NCBI RefSeq assembly: GCF_019352175.1
Contig: NZ_JACBYI010000019.1
Location: forward strand, 1 to 64,000
Length of the DNA: 64,000 nucleotides
Source: Paenibacillus sp. S150
Lineage (GTDB): Bacteria > Bacillota > Bacilli > Paenibacillales > Paenibacillaceae
Reading direction: 5' to 3'
Shown here: positions 34,833 through 44,417 of the stretch, in pieces
How the letters are laid out: the number at the start of each line of letters is the position of its first letter
How positions within the stretch are numbered: the first letter of the stretch is position 1
Notes under the pieces: model-generated
The model's database searches: none
Told to the model about the DNA's origin: nothing
The model's input: only the letters and a program-made list of their open reading frames with translations
Program-made: the position numbers and the translations under genes

Positions 34833-35784
34833 CCGGCATCCTCTCCCTTTTTCTGATCAGGTTCCTGCCCCGCACTCCGCTCGGCTTATCCTGCTCAATA
34901 TTCACCAGCATTCCTCCCATTTCTCCCGGACAAGCTTGCGTCCCTCGGCCCGCCCGTCCTACCCTGACCCATGCTCATCCGACTTCTCCGGTCCTCCCGG
35001 TTCAGTGTCTCAAAAGTTCCTCCCCCATGTTACCAAAGGGCTAAAATAAGTCAGGTGCTTGGCCCGAAATAACAGCAGTAATGCCGTTTTTGGAACAATG
35101 AGGGAAGAATTTACGGGAAGCTGTACTATATGAGTTGAAACTTAAATCTTGAGCCTGTCATTCGGATCACCAACGAGAATTCGGGGGTATAACCGGACTT
35201 TGTGCAATAGACATCCATGCCGCCGAGCGGCACCCTGGAGGATGCAAATATAAGCAGTGAAATGAATTTGCAGGAAAGATTTCTCCATATCCGGCAACGA
35301 TTCGCATTCTGCTGCACTTTGTGCAACATATGTTGAACGTTGGTGTCAAAAACACCGGTTTTGCAAGATTCTATCTTGAAATAACATTGTCCGGAATAAG
35401 AGCATTATTATGAAAGCCTCGAATTTCGCGAAGCCAAACGGAGGGCCTTCCCCCGAAAATTCATCGTCTGAAGCGCCGCGATAGAGCCGCATGGATGTCT
35501 AATGTCGGTTTCCACCCGAACCGTATGGTTACTACTTGCGTATGACATTTTGATGAACGACCCTGCAGCGACTAAACTTGTTACTGGAAACTAGATAAGT
35601 TTGATACGCATCGATTCTGTCAAAAAAGGACAATCTCAGTCCATAGCCGCCTATTTCAATGTATTTAATTAACACAATATAGGCTATCTTGGGGTCCTAA
35701 GAAGTAACCTTGAATGAGCTTCGAATGTCCACGTACCTTAATCGGCCCGTTCTTAATTTTTTCAAGTTCAAATGATATAGTCAG
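34833..35784. other. Intergenic stretch between yhaN and the tandem array
   Basis: About 950 bp without a supported gene. It holds one diverged family-2 unit (about 35067-35100, AACAGCAGTAATGCCGTT). The motif CTTTGTGCAA occurs twice (about 35200 and 35316). The sequence GGGAAGAATTTACGGGAAG near 35102 recurs in similar form near 36489, on the other side of the array. Confidence 0.5.
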
Positions 35785-36294
35785 GAAATAACGGCAATTA
35801 TGCCGTTGTTGAAACCCGCCTGGACGATTTGCTCCGAAATAACGGCAATTATGCCGTTGTTGAAGCCCGCCTGGGCGATTTGCTCCGAAATAACGGCAAT
35901 TATGCCGTTGTTGAAGCCCGCCTGGATGATTTGCTCCGAAATAACGGCAGTAATGCCGTTGTTGGAGCCCGCCTGGGCGATTTGCTCCGAAATAACGGCA
36001 ATTATGCCGTTGTTGAAGCCCGCCTGGGCGATTTGCCCGGAAATAACGGCAATTATGCCGTTGTTGAAGCCCGCCTGGATGATTTGCTCCGAAATAACGG
36101 CAGTAATGCCGTTGTTGAAGCCCGCCTGGATGATTTGCTCCGAAATAACGGCAATTATGCCGTTGTTGAAGCCCGCCTGGACGATTTGCCCGGAAATAAC
36201 GGCAATTATGCCGTTGTTGAAGCCCGCCTGGATGATTTGCTCCGAAATAACGGCAATTATGCCGTTGTTGAAGCCCGCCTGAGCGGTTTGCCCG
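35785..36294. repeat. 51-bp tandem array, 10 units (family 2)
   Basis: Ten contiguous units of exactly 51 bp, starting at 35785 and ending before GAAATAACTACCG at 36295, with few substitutions and no indels. Each unit begins GAAAT and carries the perfect hairpin AACGGCAATTATGCCGTT, or AACGGCAGTAATGCCGTT in two units, followed by a 29-bp spacer with GCCCGCCTGG. It is open in two frames because the period is a multiple of three; not coding. It lies between yhaO and yhaN. Confidence 0.96.
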
Positions 36295-36791
36295 GAAATA
36301 ACTACCGTTGTTGGCAGTTAGCAGCTACAGCGCTCAAAAATTCCTCTCCTATGCTGCCAAGAGGCAAGCTATGGTAGCGTCCCCTGAAAGGGAGTCGTTT
36401 CCCCTTGGACTTTGCGGTTAGCACGATAATAGTGAATTAAACAAAGCACTTTTATTTACCTTTTTTTGGGGGACTCTAACCGCGGGCGAAGAACTTACGG
36501 GAAGTAGAAATAGTGCCTCCCGGTCCGGTGCCTAATCCCCTTTAAAAGAACTAAACCCGTCTTGTCCGTCTCCAACATCCTCTTTTATACCATAGACTGC
36601 GTGCAACCCCTCGAAGGCCCATTTCCCGGGCAATGCATCCAATCCAGTGATTAACTCATTTAATTGGTCGATATGCGACTCCCAGCATTAATCATTGATG
36701 GGGACCTAGACTCCCCTGTCTCTTGCGCCGGCCTGATCCTTTACAAGCTTCCTGAATTTTTATCCAGCCGGCCCGCGTCTCCTGACAGTCC
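36295..36791. other. Intergenic stretch downstream of yhaO
   Basis: About 500 bp without a gene. No strong terminator for yhaO was recognised. A GGGAAG-type sequence near 36497 echoes 35113. Confidence 0.4.
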
Positions 36792-38165
36792 TCACATCCC
36801 CATACTGCTCTGGCCTTGCCCAGAATTCCCGCCGTCCCGGTTATCAGACCCGATTGGCGGCATTGCTTCTGTATTCTCATCCATGCCCGCAAGCAATGTA
36901 ATTCCGAGCTCTGCCGCGCTTCTCAGCCAGCTAAGCTTCTCCTCCTGCGGGGCAGAAGCGAGCAACCGCCGCAGCTCCCGGTTCTCCATCAGCGGCCTCA
37001 GCGCACTGTCCACCAGCTCCTCCAGTACCGCCTGGGACTGCTCGCCTTTTCCGGCCAGCCGCAGCATTTCGCCCAGGAAGCTGTCCTCCTGTACCAGACG
37101 CTCCCGGTCGATGGCCAGGCCTGTTTCCAGCGCGAAGCCCTCCGTCCAGACCAGACCCGCGTATTCATTGCGCTCTGCACGCAAGACCTCCCGCCGCTGC
37201 AGCTCGGCGAGCAGATCCTCCGCTGCGCCTTTTTCCGCCAGTACTTTGTGCACAGGACCGCGGCCCGTCAACCGGAAACGCACCACCGACATCTGCCCGG
37301 GAAGCTCGTCCCTGATTTCTTCCACTGCCAGCTCCACCGCCCGGGCCCACTGCGCTTCATCCGCCAGGCCTTTAATGGAGATTTCACGGACATGCCAGCG
37401 GACAGCATCCAGTTCATGAAAGTGGAGCGCCGCTTGGCCTTCCGCATTCACATCCACGATATAGCAGCCCTTGGGTCCGGTTTCTTTGACACTGCGTCCC
37501 TGGATGTTGCCCGGATAGACAATTGGCGGTTGCTCATGCAAAATACTGCGCTTATGTATATGTCCCAGTGCCCAATAATCGTAGCCGCGGCCGATCAGAT
37601 CTTTGCGGCTGCAGGGGGAATACGTCTCATGCTGGAGATCTCCGTCCACATTGCCATGCAAAAGGGCGATATGGAACAGCCCGCTTCCCGGCTTGCGGCT
37701 AAACTGCAGAGACGTGTTCTCGGTCACCTGGGCTGTCGGATAGGAAATTCCGCTGACCACAGCAACCTCCCGGCCATCGCTGCGTCTTCGCGCAATAGCC
37801 TGTCCCGGCTCCCCTCCGCCGAATACAGTCACATGTTCCGGAGGCGCAGCCGAGAGGCGCGGCCCGTCCAGCGGATCATGATTGCCATGGATCAGAAACA
37901 CAGCGATACCGTGTCTTCCCAGCTCCAGAAGCGCCTCCTGAAAGCGCAGCTGCCCCTGCAGCGAAGCGTCCGAAATATCATAGACATCCCCGCTGATCAC
38001 CACAAAATCAACCTGCGCCTCGATTGCTGCGCCAACAAGCCGTTCGAGGGCGGCGAAGGTGGACTCCCGCAGATAGGAGCGTATAGCCTGCGGAAGCTGC
38101 GCCAGTCCGGCAAAGCGGCTGTCCAGATGCAGATCCGCGGCATGCAGGAACCGAAAAGGGATCAT
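36792..38165 (-). CDS. yhaO: SbcD-like DNA exonuclease YhaO (metallophosphoesterase)
   Basis: A 457-aa calcineurin-like phosphoesterase. Metal-site motifs in order are FLHAADLHLDS, VISGDVYD, IHGNHDPLDG, IALLHGN and WALGHIHK, the full Mre11/SbcD set. It should form the nuclease partner of YhaN. ATG at 38165 has AAGGGGTGAGG upstream; the frame is open to 38228. It starts 4 bp after the glycosyltransferase stop, so the two are coupled. The C-terminus ends in a low-complexity Gly/Ser tail. Confidence 0.9.
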   Translation of the reverse strand: MIPFRFLHAADLHLDSRFAGLAQLPQAIRSYLRESTFAALERLVGAAIEAQVDFVVISGDVYDISDASLQGQLRFQEALLELGRHGIAVFLIHGNHDPLDGPRLSAAPPEHVTVFGGGEPGQAIARRRSDGREVAVVSGISYPTAQVTENTSLQFSRKPGSGLFHIALLHGNVDGDLQHETYSPCSRKDLIGRGYDYWALGHIHKRSILHEQPPIVYPGNIQGRSVKETGPKGCYIVDVNAEGQAALHFHELDAVRWHVREISIKGLADEAQWARAVELAVEEIRDELPGQMSVVRFRLTGRGPVHKVLAEKGAAEDLLAELQRREVLRAERNEYAGLVWTEGFALETGLAIDRERLVQEDSFLGEMLRLAGKGEQSQAVLEELVDSALRPLMENRELRRLLASAPQEEKLSWLRSAAELGITLLAGMDENTEAMPPIGSDNRDGGNSGQGQSSMGM

Positions 38166-38169
38166 AACC

Positions 38170-39306
38170 TCACCCCTTCGTTTCGCGCTGATATTGCAGA
38201 TAGGTTTTTTTGAGCTCATTCGCCACACGGGTCAGGGAATACAGACTTTTCGCTTTATCCCAGGCGGAACGAGACAGCTCATAGCGGTAGCCCGGATCGG
38301 TAATGACTTTTTCCAGCGCATCCGCCAGGGCCACCTCATCATCGGGATCGACCAGCAGGCCGTTGACCCCGTCTTCGATCTGTTCCGGAATCCCGCCCAC
38401 ATTGGTGCCTACCAGTGCCAGGCAGCTGAGCGCCGCCTCCGCAAACACCGATCCGAAGGCTTCCGCGCGTGAGGGCAGCACAAAAATATCAAAGAAGGGC
38501 ATGAATTCTTCCGGATGCAGCGTATAGCCATAAAAAATAGTCTCATTATAGATGCCGAGATTCTGCGCCAGCAGCTCCAGCTCGGCCCGGCAAGGGCCAT
38601 CCCCGATAATATGCAGCACGTACTCATGATTGCGCCTTTTCAGCTCGGCGCAGGCTTTGAACAGCGTGTCTATTCCTTTGGCCGGTACCAGACGGGTCAC
38701 AGTAACCAGCTGCGGGATATCGTTGTCATGCGGCACCGGCTTAAATCTTTTCTCGTCAAAACCGTTCGGAATGACACCGATTCCGTCAGGCTTATCGATA
38801 TAAGGCGCCAAGTATTCGGCAAAAGACCGCGATACCGTCATCAGCCGGTCGCTGACATGCTCAAGCTCGCGGTAAATCGAGACAAGAAACTGGTGCTCCG
38901 GTCCGCCCTCGGCAATCGCCCCGTTCAGAATCAGCTCGCGTTCGTAGCTGGAGTGCAGCGTCTGAATGAGCGGGATGCCGGGATAGATTTTTTTCATCGC
39001 CAGCCCTGCAATCGGATGATGGGCATGGATCAGATCATAATTTTTGCTCATGCGCAGCCTGGTCCACCATATATAATCCCTGTAGGTCTGAATGTATTTT
39101 TGCACAACAGGACTTTCCCCATAGAGGGTCCAGTCAAAGGTTTCAAAAACTATCTCTTCACGTCCCTTGCCCCGGATGCGCTTGGGCAGCCAGAACAAAT
39201 CCATATCCCAGCGGCTTGAGCGGAAACGTTCCTGCAGATACGGGATCATGGAAGATACACCACCGGGTTGCTCCGGCGGGAAGAATAGCGCTTGCAGCAG
39301 GTTCAT
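38170..39306 (-). CDS. Glycosyltransferase family 4
   Basis: A 378-aa GT-B glycosyltransferase. The N-terminal acceptor side has PPEQPGGVSS and HAHHPIAG. The C-terminal nucleotide-sugar site has LPSRAEAFGSVFAEA (EX7E) and GGIPEQIEDGVNGLLVDPDD. Related proteins make glycolipids or wall polymers; the acceptor cannot be told. ATG at 39306 has AGGGGATATG upstream. It is the first gene of a unit with yhaO. Confidence 0.9.
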   Translation of the reverse strand: MNLLQALFFPPEQPGGVSSMIPYLQERFRSSRWDMDLFWLPKRIRGKGREEIVFETFDWTLYGESPVVQKYIQTYRDYIWWTRLRMSKNYDLIHAHHPIAGLAMKKIYPGIPLIQTLHSSYERELILNGAIAEGGPEHQFLVSIYRELEHVSDRLMTVSRSFAEYLAPYIDKPDGIGVIPNGFDEKRFKPVPHDNDIPQLVTVTRLVPAKGIDTLFKACAELKRRNHEYVLHIIGDGPCRAELELLAQNLGIYNETIFYGYTLHPEEFMPFFDIFVLPSRAEAFGSVFAEAALSCLALVGTNVGGIPEQIEDGVNGLLVDPDDEVALADALEKVITDPGYRYELSRSAWDKAKSLYSLTRVANELKKTYLQYQRETKG

Positions 39307-39492
39307 ACGGCATATCCCCTTTACAATTGCCCTGTTTACGGTGAGACCCGGCAATTATGATATAGTTGTATATATGTACATTTACAGGTACGCTTAGGCC
39401 CCATACCTTGATTTTATCGGTATCCGCCTGAAACAGCAACTAAGAAGAACCTGAAGGCCTATTTTAGATGATGACAAGAGGAGAAATGTTGT

Positions 39493-40887
39493 ATGAAGGA
39501 AGAACGGCTGCCCGCCGCTTATACTGCCGGTATCCGTGGGATGCTGGGGCAGGAGGCGGACGCTTTTCTGGAAAGCTATACTGCACCGCGGACCCAGGGT
39601 CTGCGGTTTAATACTCTAAAAAGCAACTCAGCTTCAGGCCGCGCGGCGGCTGAACAGTCCATGGCAAAGTTCGGCCTCAAGCCGGTGCCCTGGTGCCCCG
39701 CGGGATATTATTACGAGGAGCCGGTCCGGCCCGGACGCCATGCTTATCATGCCGCCGGATTATATTATATTCAGGAGCCTTCGGCAATGTCCGCAGCCGA
39801 GCTGCTGGCCCCGCTTCCCGGAGAAATTGTGCTTGATCTTGCGGCCGCTCCCGGCGGCAAAAGCACCCATATCGCCGCTTTGATGCAGGGACAAGGCCTG
39901 CTGGTCGCAAACGAAATCCACCCCGAACGGGCCAAAATACTGGCAGAAAACGTGGAGCGCCTCGGCATCTCCAACGCACTCGTAACCAGTGCGGCTCCGG
40001 AGGATTTATCACGCCGGTTTCCGGAGGCTTTTGACCGGATCATGCTGGATGCGCCCTGCTCCGGCGAAGGAATGTTCCGCAAGGACCCGGCTGCCGTCTA
40101 CGAATGGTCGCCGGAGCATGTAGAACTGTGCGCGGCAAGACAATGGGACATTCTGCAGGATGCCTGCAGGATGCTGAAGCCGGGCGGCCGCCTCGCCTAC
40201 TCCACCTGCACGTTCAACCGCAAGGAGAACGAGGAGATGATTTCCCGGCTGCTGGACAGCTGCCCCGATATGGAGCTGATCTGCGAGAAGCGCCTTTGGC
40301 CTCACCTGGAAAAAGGCGAGGGCCATTTCGTCGCCCTGCTACGGAAGGCAGCCTGTGAAGAAACGGGGCAAAGCCGCAGAAAACGAAGCAGCGGAAGAGG
40401 CAAAGCCGGTCCGAAGCTGTCCTCCGCCGTCCGCGATGCCTATCAGCAATTTATAAGCTGGGCGGGTGAAGAACTGCCGGGGTTTGACGGACAGGGCGTG
40501 CCTCTGCTCTTTGGTGAATCCCTGTACCTGCTGCCGGAAGCGTTCAGTTCCGGCTTGCATACAGGCCTTCTGGAAGGGCTGAAGGTGCCGCGGGCGGGAC
40601 TGCATATTGCCCATGTGAAGAAAAACCGCATAGAACCGGCACACGCGCTGGCAATGGCCCTTCAGCCAGACCAGGCGGTACGCAGCTACGATTTGGCGGC
40701 TGGCAGCTTGGAAATAGAGTCCTGGCTGCGCGGCGAGAGTCTTCCCGTTCCGGCCGGGCTGCACGGGTGGACATTGGTAACCGTGGACGGGCTGCCTGTC
40801 AGCTGGGGCAAGGCCAGCTCCGGACAGCTGAAGAACCGTCTGCCCAAAGGACTGCGGGTCTTAAAAGCCCGGAACGAAATGCAATAA
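39493..40887 (+). CDS. RsmF-like rRNA (cytosine-C5)-methyltransferase, copy 1
   Basis: A 464-aa NOL1/NOP2/Sun methyltransferase. SAM-binding AAAPGGKS is at 117-124, DAPCSGEGM (Cys189) at 186-194 and STCTF (Cys239, the likely nucleophile) at 237-241. A C-terminal RsmF/PUA-like domain follows a basic linker (KRSSGRGK near 295). The start has AGGAGAAATG about 9 nt upstream. It is a clear paralogue of the gene at 42815, only 2 kb away and on the other strand. Confidence 0.92.
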   Translation: MKEERLPAAYTAGIRGMLGQEADAFLESYTAPRTQGLRFNTLKSNSASGRAAAEQSMAKFGLKPVPWCPAGYYYEEPVRPGRHAYHAAGLYYIQEPSAMSAAELLAPLPGEIVLDLAAAPGGKSTHIAALMQGQGLLVANEIHPERAKILAENVERLGISNALVTSAAPEDLSRRFPEAFDRIMLDAPCSGEGMFRKDPAAVYEWSPEHVELCAARQWDILQDACRMLKPGGRLAYSTCTFNRKENEEMISRLLDSCPDMELICEKRLWPHLEKGEGHFVALLRKAACEETGQSRRKRSSGRGKAGPKLSSAVRDAYQQFISWAGEELPGFDGQGVPLLFGESLYLLPEAFSSGLHTGLLEGLKVPRAGLHIAHVKKNRIEPAHALAMALQPDQAVRSYDLAAGSLEIESWLRGESLPVPAGLHGWTLVTVDGLPVSWGKASSGQLKNRLPKGLRVLKARNEMQ

Positions 40888-40995
40888 GGCCATTGACCGG
40901 CCAAGGAACATCCTTCGCATATGTTGTTTTATGTCCCTTCAGCCTTTATATGCTTCGCGCGGCAGGCTTCCTTCTTTTCCGCCGGAGCATGGGCA

Positions 40996-41044
40996 CAAAA
41001 AAAGCATAAAAGAGAGTCATGGCATAGAGACTCTTTTTTATGCT
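40996..41044 (-). terminator. Terminator of the HAD hydrolase gene
   Basis: Stem AGCATAAAAAAGAG / CTCTTTTATGCT on the minus strand followed by seven T; it may also act on the plus strand for the rsmF-like gene. Confidence 0.8.
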
Positions 41045-41069
41045 CCCATCATTTTCCAAACCGCCCATA

Positions 41070-41870
41070 TCAGGACAAGCAGTATTTTACCAATGCATCC
41101 CGCACGCCATTGCCGTTATTCGTACCGGTAATCGCGTCGGCAGCCGCTTTGACCTCAACCGGTGAATTGTCCATGGCAACGCCGAGACCGGCGTATGTGA
41201 GCATGGAAATATCATTATAATAATTCCCGATCGACAAAACCTCCGTCTGCGGGATCGCGAGCTGTGCAGCAAGGTGCTTCAGCGCATTGCCCTTCGAGGC
41301 TTCCGGATGCATGAAATCAACAAAAAACTCCCCGCTGCGCAAGATATTATACTGCTGTGTCCAGGTTCCCCATTCCCGCTGGGCCTCGTCCAGAATATCC
41401 GATTGGGTGAATACGGTAAACTTGACAATCGGTTCGCGGAAATCCTCCCAGGCCGGCAGCGAGGCAGGGGTCACCCGGAAATGCTCATACATAAAATTGG
41501 CTTCCTGGGTCAGATTTTCTACATTATCTACATACATGTCAAAAGCCGTATTGACGTCATAATGGATATCACGCGCGCGGCAATATTCAATGTAAGGGTC
41601 TAGCCCGCGGGCATCCAGCCCGTAAATATGCAGTACTTCACGGTCCTCCACACGCACCGTAGCCGCTCCGTTGTGTCCGAGCACATATCCGGCCAAACCC
41701 ATTTCCTCCATTATAGGAATGGAGTTCTGCGGACTGCGGCCAGTGCACAGAACGATTAGTCCGCCGAGACGCGTCACCTCTGCAATGGCCTGCTTGTTCT
41801 CTGCGCTTAACTGGTGATCGTCATTCAGGAGCGTCCCGTCCACATCCAGTGCAATCAGCTTGTATTTCAT
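41070..41870 (-). CDS. Cof-type HAD-IIB family hydrolase
   Basis: A 266-aa sugar-phosphate or nucleotide phosphatase. Motif I DVDGT (Asp9 nucleophile, Asp11) is at the N-terminus, motif II is CTGRSP near residue 43, and motif IV is IGNYYNDISML near 217, with Asn in place of the usual Asp in GDxxND. A C2B cap lies in between. The start has GGTGGAG upstream. Substrate unknown. Confidence 0.9.
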   Translation of the reverse strand: MKYKLIALDVDGTLLNDDHQLSAENKQAIAEVTRLGGLIVLCTGRSPQNSIPIMEEMGLAGYVLGHNGAATVRVEDREVLHIYGLDARGLDPYIEYCRARDIHYDVNTAFDMYVDNVENLTQEANFMYEHFRVTPASLPAWEDFREPIVKFTVFTQSDILDEAQREWGTWTQQYNILRSGEFFVDFMHPEASKGNALKHLAAQLAIPQTEVLSIGNYYNDISMLTYAGLGVAMDNSPVEVKAAADAITGTNNGNGVRDALVKYCLS

Positions 41871-42046
41871 ACTCCACCATCCTTGAACTGCTATCCAGAC
41901 TGAACCTGCAATTCCTGCTGTTCACGATTTGGCCGCGGCTGCCAAGTTCAATCCGGATAGCTTTTTATTGTATTGTATCTAATGGCCGTTAACGGAAGCT
42001 GTTACTTTAATCAACCGCAGATCAAACTTCCGGCAGCTCCATCCCT
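41871..42046. other. Short intergenic gap
   Basis: No terminator or promoter could be assigned with confidence; a few TATTGTAT-like sequences near 41970 might be promoter elements for the HAD gene. Confidence 0.3.
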
Positions 42047-42811
42047 TTAGACTTCCGCCTTCCCGCCGCCCAGCAGCATCATTTCCCCGGCGGTCAGCTC
42101 CCGGCAGGCCCCGGGCGGCAGACTCTCATCAAGCTGCAGGCCGCCCATGGAGACCCGCTTCAGAAAGACCACCTTCTTGCCCACCGCCAGAAACATGCGC
42201 TTTACCTGATGGAATTTCCCCTCAGTGATTGTCAGTGAAATCTGCGAGAGGGTCTTGCTTCCGCGTTCTCTTCCCAGGACGGTAAGCTGTGCGGGCAAGG
42301 TCACATAGCCATCCTCAAGCTCCACACCGGCGGCAAAAGCAGCCACGTCGGCGGCATCCACCTCGCCCTCAACTGCAGCCTCATAGGTCTTGGGCACATG
42401 CCTGCGCGGCGAGAGCAGCTCATGGGCCAGCTTCCCGTCATTGGTCAGCAGCAATAGTCCCACCGTATCCTTATCCAGCCTTCCCACCGGAAATGGCTCG
42501 AACTGCGCGTATTCCGGCTTAAGCAGGTCCAGCACTGTCCGGTCCCGCTTGTCTTCTGTGGCAGACAATACACCCTGCGGCTTATTCATCATCAGATAGA
42601 TATATTCACGGTATAGCACCGGTTCACCGCCGACCTCTATCCTGTCAAGATAGGGGTCAACATGGAAGCCGCTGTCTTTGATTACGGCGCCGTTTACCGA
42701 AATCAGCCCCTGCTTCGCCTGCTTGCGGATATCACTGCGCGAGCCCTTGCCCATATGGGACAGCACTTTATCGATCCGCTGTTTTTTTGCGGGATTCCCT
42801 GCTGCACTCAT
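42047..42811 (-). CDS. RsuA/RluB-family rRNA pseudouridine synthase
   Basis: A 254-aa enzyme. The N-terminal S4 RNA-binding domain (about residues 10-60) is followed by the pseudouridine synthase domain with PVGRLDKDTVGLLLLTNDG (about 108-126), whose Asp is catalytic. The length fits 16S rRNA pseudouridine-516 synthase. It starts 4 bp after the stop of the second rsmF-like gene, so a small rRNA-modification operon is formed. Confidence 0.9.
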   Translation of the reverse strand: MSAAGNPAKKQRIDKVLSHMGKGSRSDIRKQAKQGLISVNGAVIKDSGFHVDPYLDRIEVGGEPVLYREYIYLMMNKPQGVLSATEDKRDRTVLDLLKPEYAQFEPFPVGRLDKDTVGLLLLTNDGKLAHELLSPRRHVPKTYEAAVEGEVDAADVAAFAAGVELEDGYVTLPAQLTVLGRERGSKTLSQISLTITEGKFHQVKRMFLAVGKKVVFLKRVSMGGLQLDESLPPGACRELTAGEMMLLGGGKAEV

Positions 42812-42814
42812 CCG

Positions 42815-44347
42815 TTAAGTCCACCTCCAGCCTGCGGGATATTCATTCTTCAGCATGCCGTCCTGCCATTTGCCCCAGCCTGCGCTGTAGCCGTCTATAC
42901 AGACCAGCACATAACCCTTGGCGGGACTGCCGGACTTTACGGATAAACGGTCCTCCGGAATGGACAGCGTCTCCCCTTTCAGATAAGAGACCGCCTCGAA
43001 GCCTGAACTGGCCAATGAGAGGCTGCGGGTACTTTCGGCGGGATGCAGCGCGGTAGCGAGCGGGTGTCCGGGAATGAATCTGCCGCTGCGGATATGGCCG
43101 GCGTACCAGCCGGGACGAATCGTCTTCAATCCATCCAGCGCAGCCTTCGGCAGCGGCGAGATGTACAAATGATCACCGAACAGCACCGGATAGCCGGACG
43201 GCTGCCAGCCCAGCTGATCCTTGGCAAACTGCGCATACGCCGTCAGTGCAGCTTCCTCTCCTGCGCCCCCAATCTGACGGCTCTGAGCACCGCTGCCGGA
43301 CTTGCCGGAAGCACGTCCCCCTTTGCCGCCGCGTCCGCCTTCCGCTCTGGCGGCAGCTTGGCCCCTGGCTCCCTTGTGCTGCGGGGAAGCAGCCAGCGTC
43401 CGTTCCGGAGCAGCCCGGCCGGGTTCCGCTGCGGTCTCTTCCACGGAGCCGCCGCTTCCGTCATGGCGCAGCACGGCCATGAAATGCCCCTCGCCCTTGA
43501 CCTTATGCGGCCACAGCCGGGCTGCTCCAGGCAGACCTGCGAAGCCAGGCGCAAAAGAACCGGTTCCGCCAACAGGAACGAGCGAAAACGCAGGATGCTT
43601 GGCCAGAAACTCGCCAATTGTGCCCTCGTTCTCCTCGATGGCAAAGGTGCAGGTGGAGTACACCATGGTCCCCCCCGGCTTCAGCGCCGCTGCGGCCGAA
43701 TCCAGAATTTCGCGCTGCATGGCGGCATATTTCAGCGGCGTTTCCGGCTCCCACTGCTTGACCATATCTTCATCCTTGCGGAACATGCCCTCGCCCGAGC
43801 ATGGCGCATCGATTAGTATCCGGTCAAAAAACCCCGGAAAAGCCGCCGCTATCCGCTCCGGGCTTTCATTCAGCACGATTCCGTTGCGGACGCCGTACAG
43901 CTCCAGATTCTTGGCCAGCGCCTTCGTCCGCTCCGGATGAAGATCATTGCTGACCAGCAGCCCCCCGCCCTGCAGCTTGGCGGCAATCTGCGTGGATTTG
44001 CCGCCGGGAGCAGCGCACAGATCCAGCACACGATCGCCTGGCTGCACATCAAGCAGTTCTGCCGGGGCCATTGCACTCGGCTCCTGAATGTAATACAGTC
44101 CGGCATGGTAATACGGATGCTTGCCCGGCCTCGCCCCTTCCTCCGTGTAGAAGCCGGATGGACACCACGGAACGGGCGCAAGCGTAAAAGGAGAAAGAGC
44201 CCGCAGCTCCTCCACCGTAATTTTCAATGTGTTGGCACGGATGCCTCCATAAGGAGTCTCCCTGTATGAATCCGCAAATTGTTCAACTTCCAATCCCAGC
44301 ATTTCTTCCATGCGCCGCATAAAAGGGCCGGGCAGCTGTACTGCCAT
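42815..44347 (-). CDS. RsmF-like rRNA (cytosine-C5)-methyltransferase, copy 2
   Basis: A 510-aa NOL1/NOP2/Sun protein. Motifs are CAAPGGKSTQ, DAPCSGEGMFRKDED and STCTFA, with both Cys present. A Gly/Ala/Arg-rich low-complexity linker of about 60 residues (ARAEGGRGGKGGRASGKSG) separates it from the C-terminal RsmF domain. ATG at 44347 has GGAGG 8 nt upstream. The shared architecture with the 39493 gene, with sequence clearly different, points to an old duplication. Confidence 0.92.
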   Translation of the reverse strand: MAVQLPGPFMRRMEEMLGLEVEQFADSYRETPYGGIRANTLKITVEELRALSPFTLAPVPWCPSGFYTEEGARPGKHPYYHAGLYYIQEPSAMAPAELLDVQPGDRVLDLCAAPGGKSTQIAAKLQGGGLLVSNDLHPERTKALAKNLELYGVRNGIVLNESPERIAAAFPGFFDRILIDAPCSGEGMFRKDEDMVKQWEPETPLKYAAMQREILDSAAAALKPGGTMVYSTCTFAIEENEGTIGEFLAKHPAFSLVPVGGTGSFAPGFAGLPGAARLWPHKVKGEGHFMAVLRHDGSGGSVEETAAEPGRAAPERTLAASPQHKGARGQAAARAEGGRGGKGGRASGKSGSGAQSRQIGGAGEEAALTAYAQFAKDQLGWQPSGYPVLFGDHLYISPLPKAALDGLKTIRPGWYAGHIRSGRFIPGHPLATALHPAESTRSLSLASSGFEAVSYLKGETLSIPEDRLSVKSGSPAKGYVLVCIDGYSAGWGKWQDGMLKNEYPAGWRWT

Positions 44348-44369
44348 GATGCCGTCCTCCAATAATCAA

Positions 44370-44392
44370 GGAACACCCCTGCGGGTGCTCCT
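44370..44392 (-). terminator. Weak hairpin before the second rsmF-like gene
   Basis: Minus strand GGAGCACCC - GCA - GGGGTGTTCC followed by TTGATTATT. It may partly terminate the pyrD-relQ-DUF309 transcript. Confidence 0.4.
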
Positions 44393-44417
44393 GTGGTAGC
44401 CTTGCTATTCGTTATTC

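Noticed and set aside
292..36294. CRISPR arrays
   Set aside because: The 51-bp units are contiguous and near identical over their whole length, with no unique spacers and no cas genes nearby.
35800..36377. Two overlapping repeat-protein frames in the second array
   Set aside because: Same cause as in the first array. The low-complexity translations differ by frame and no start signal is present.
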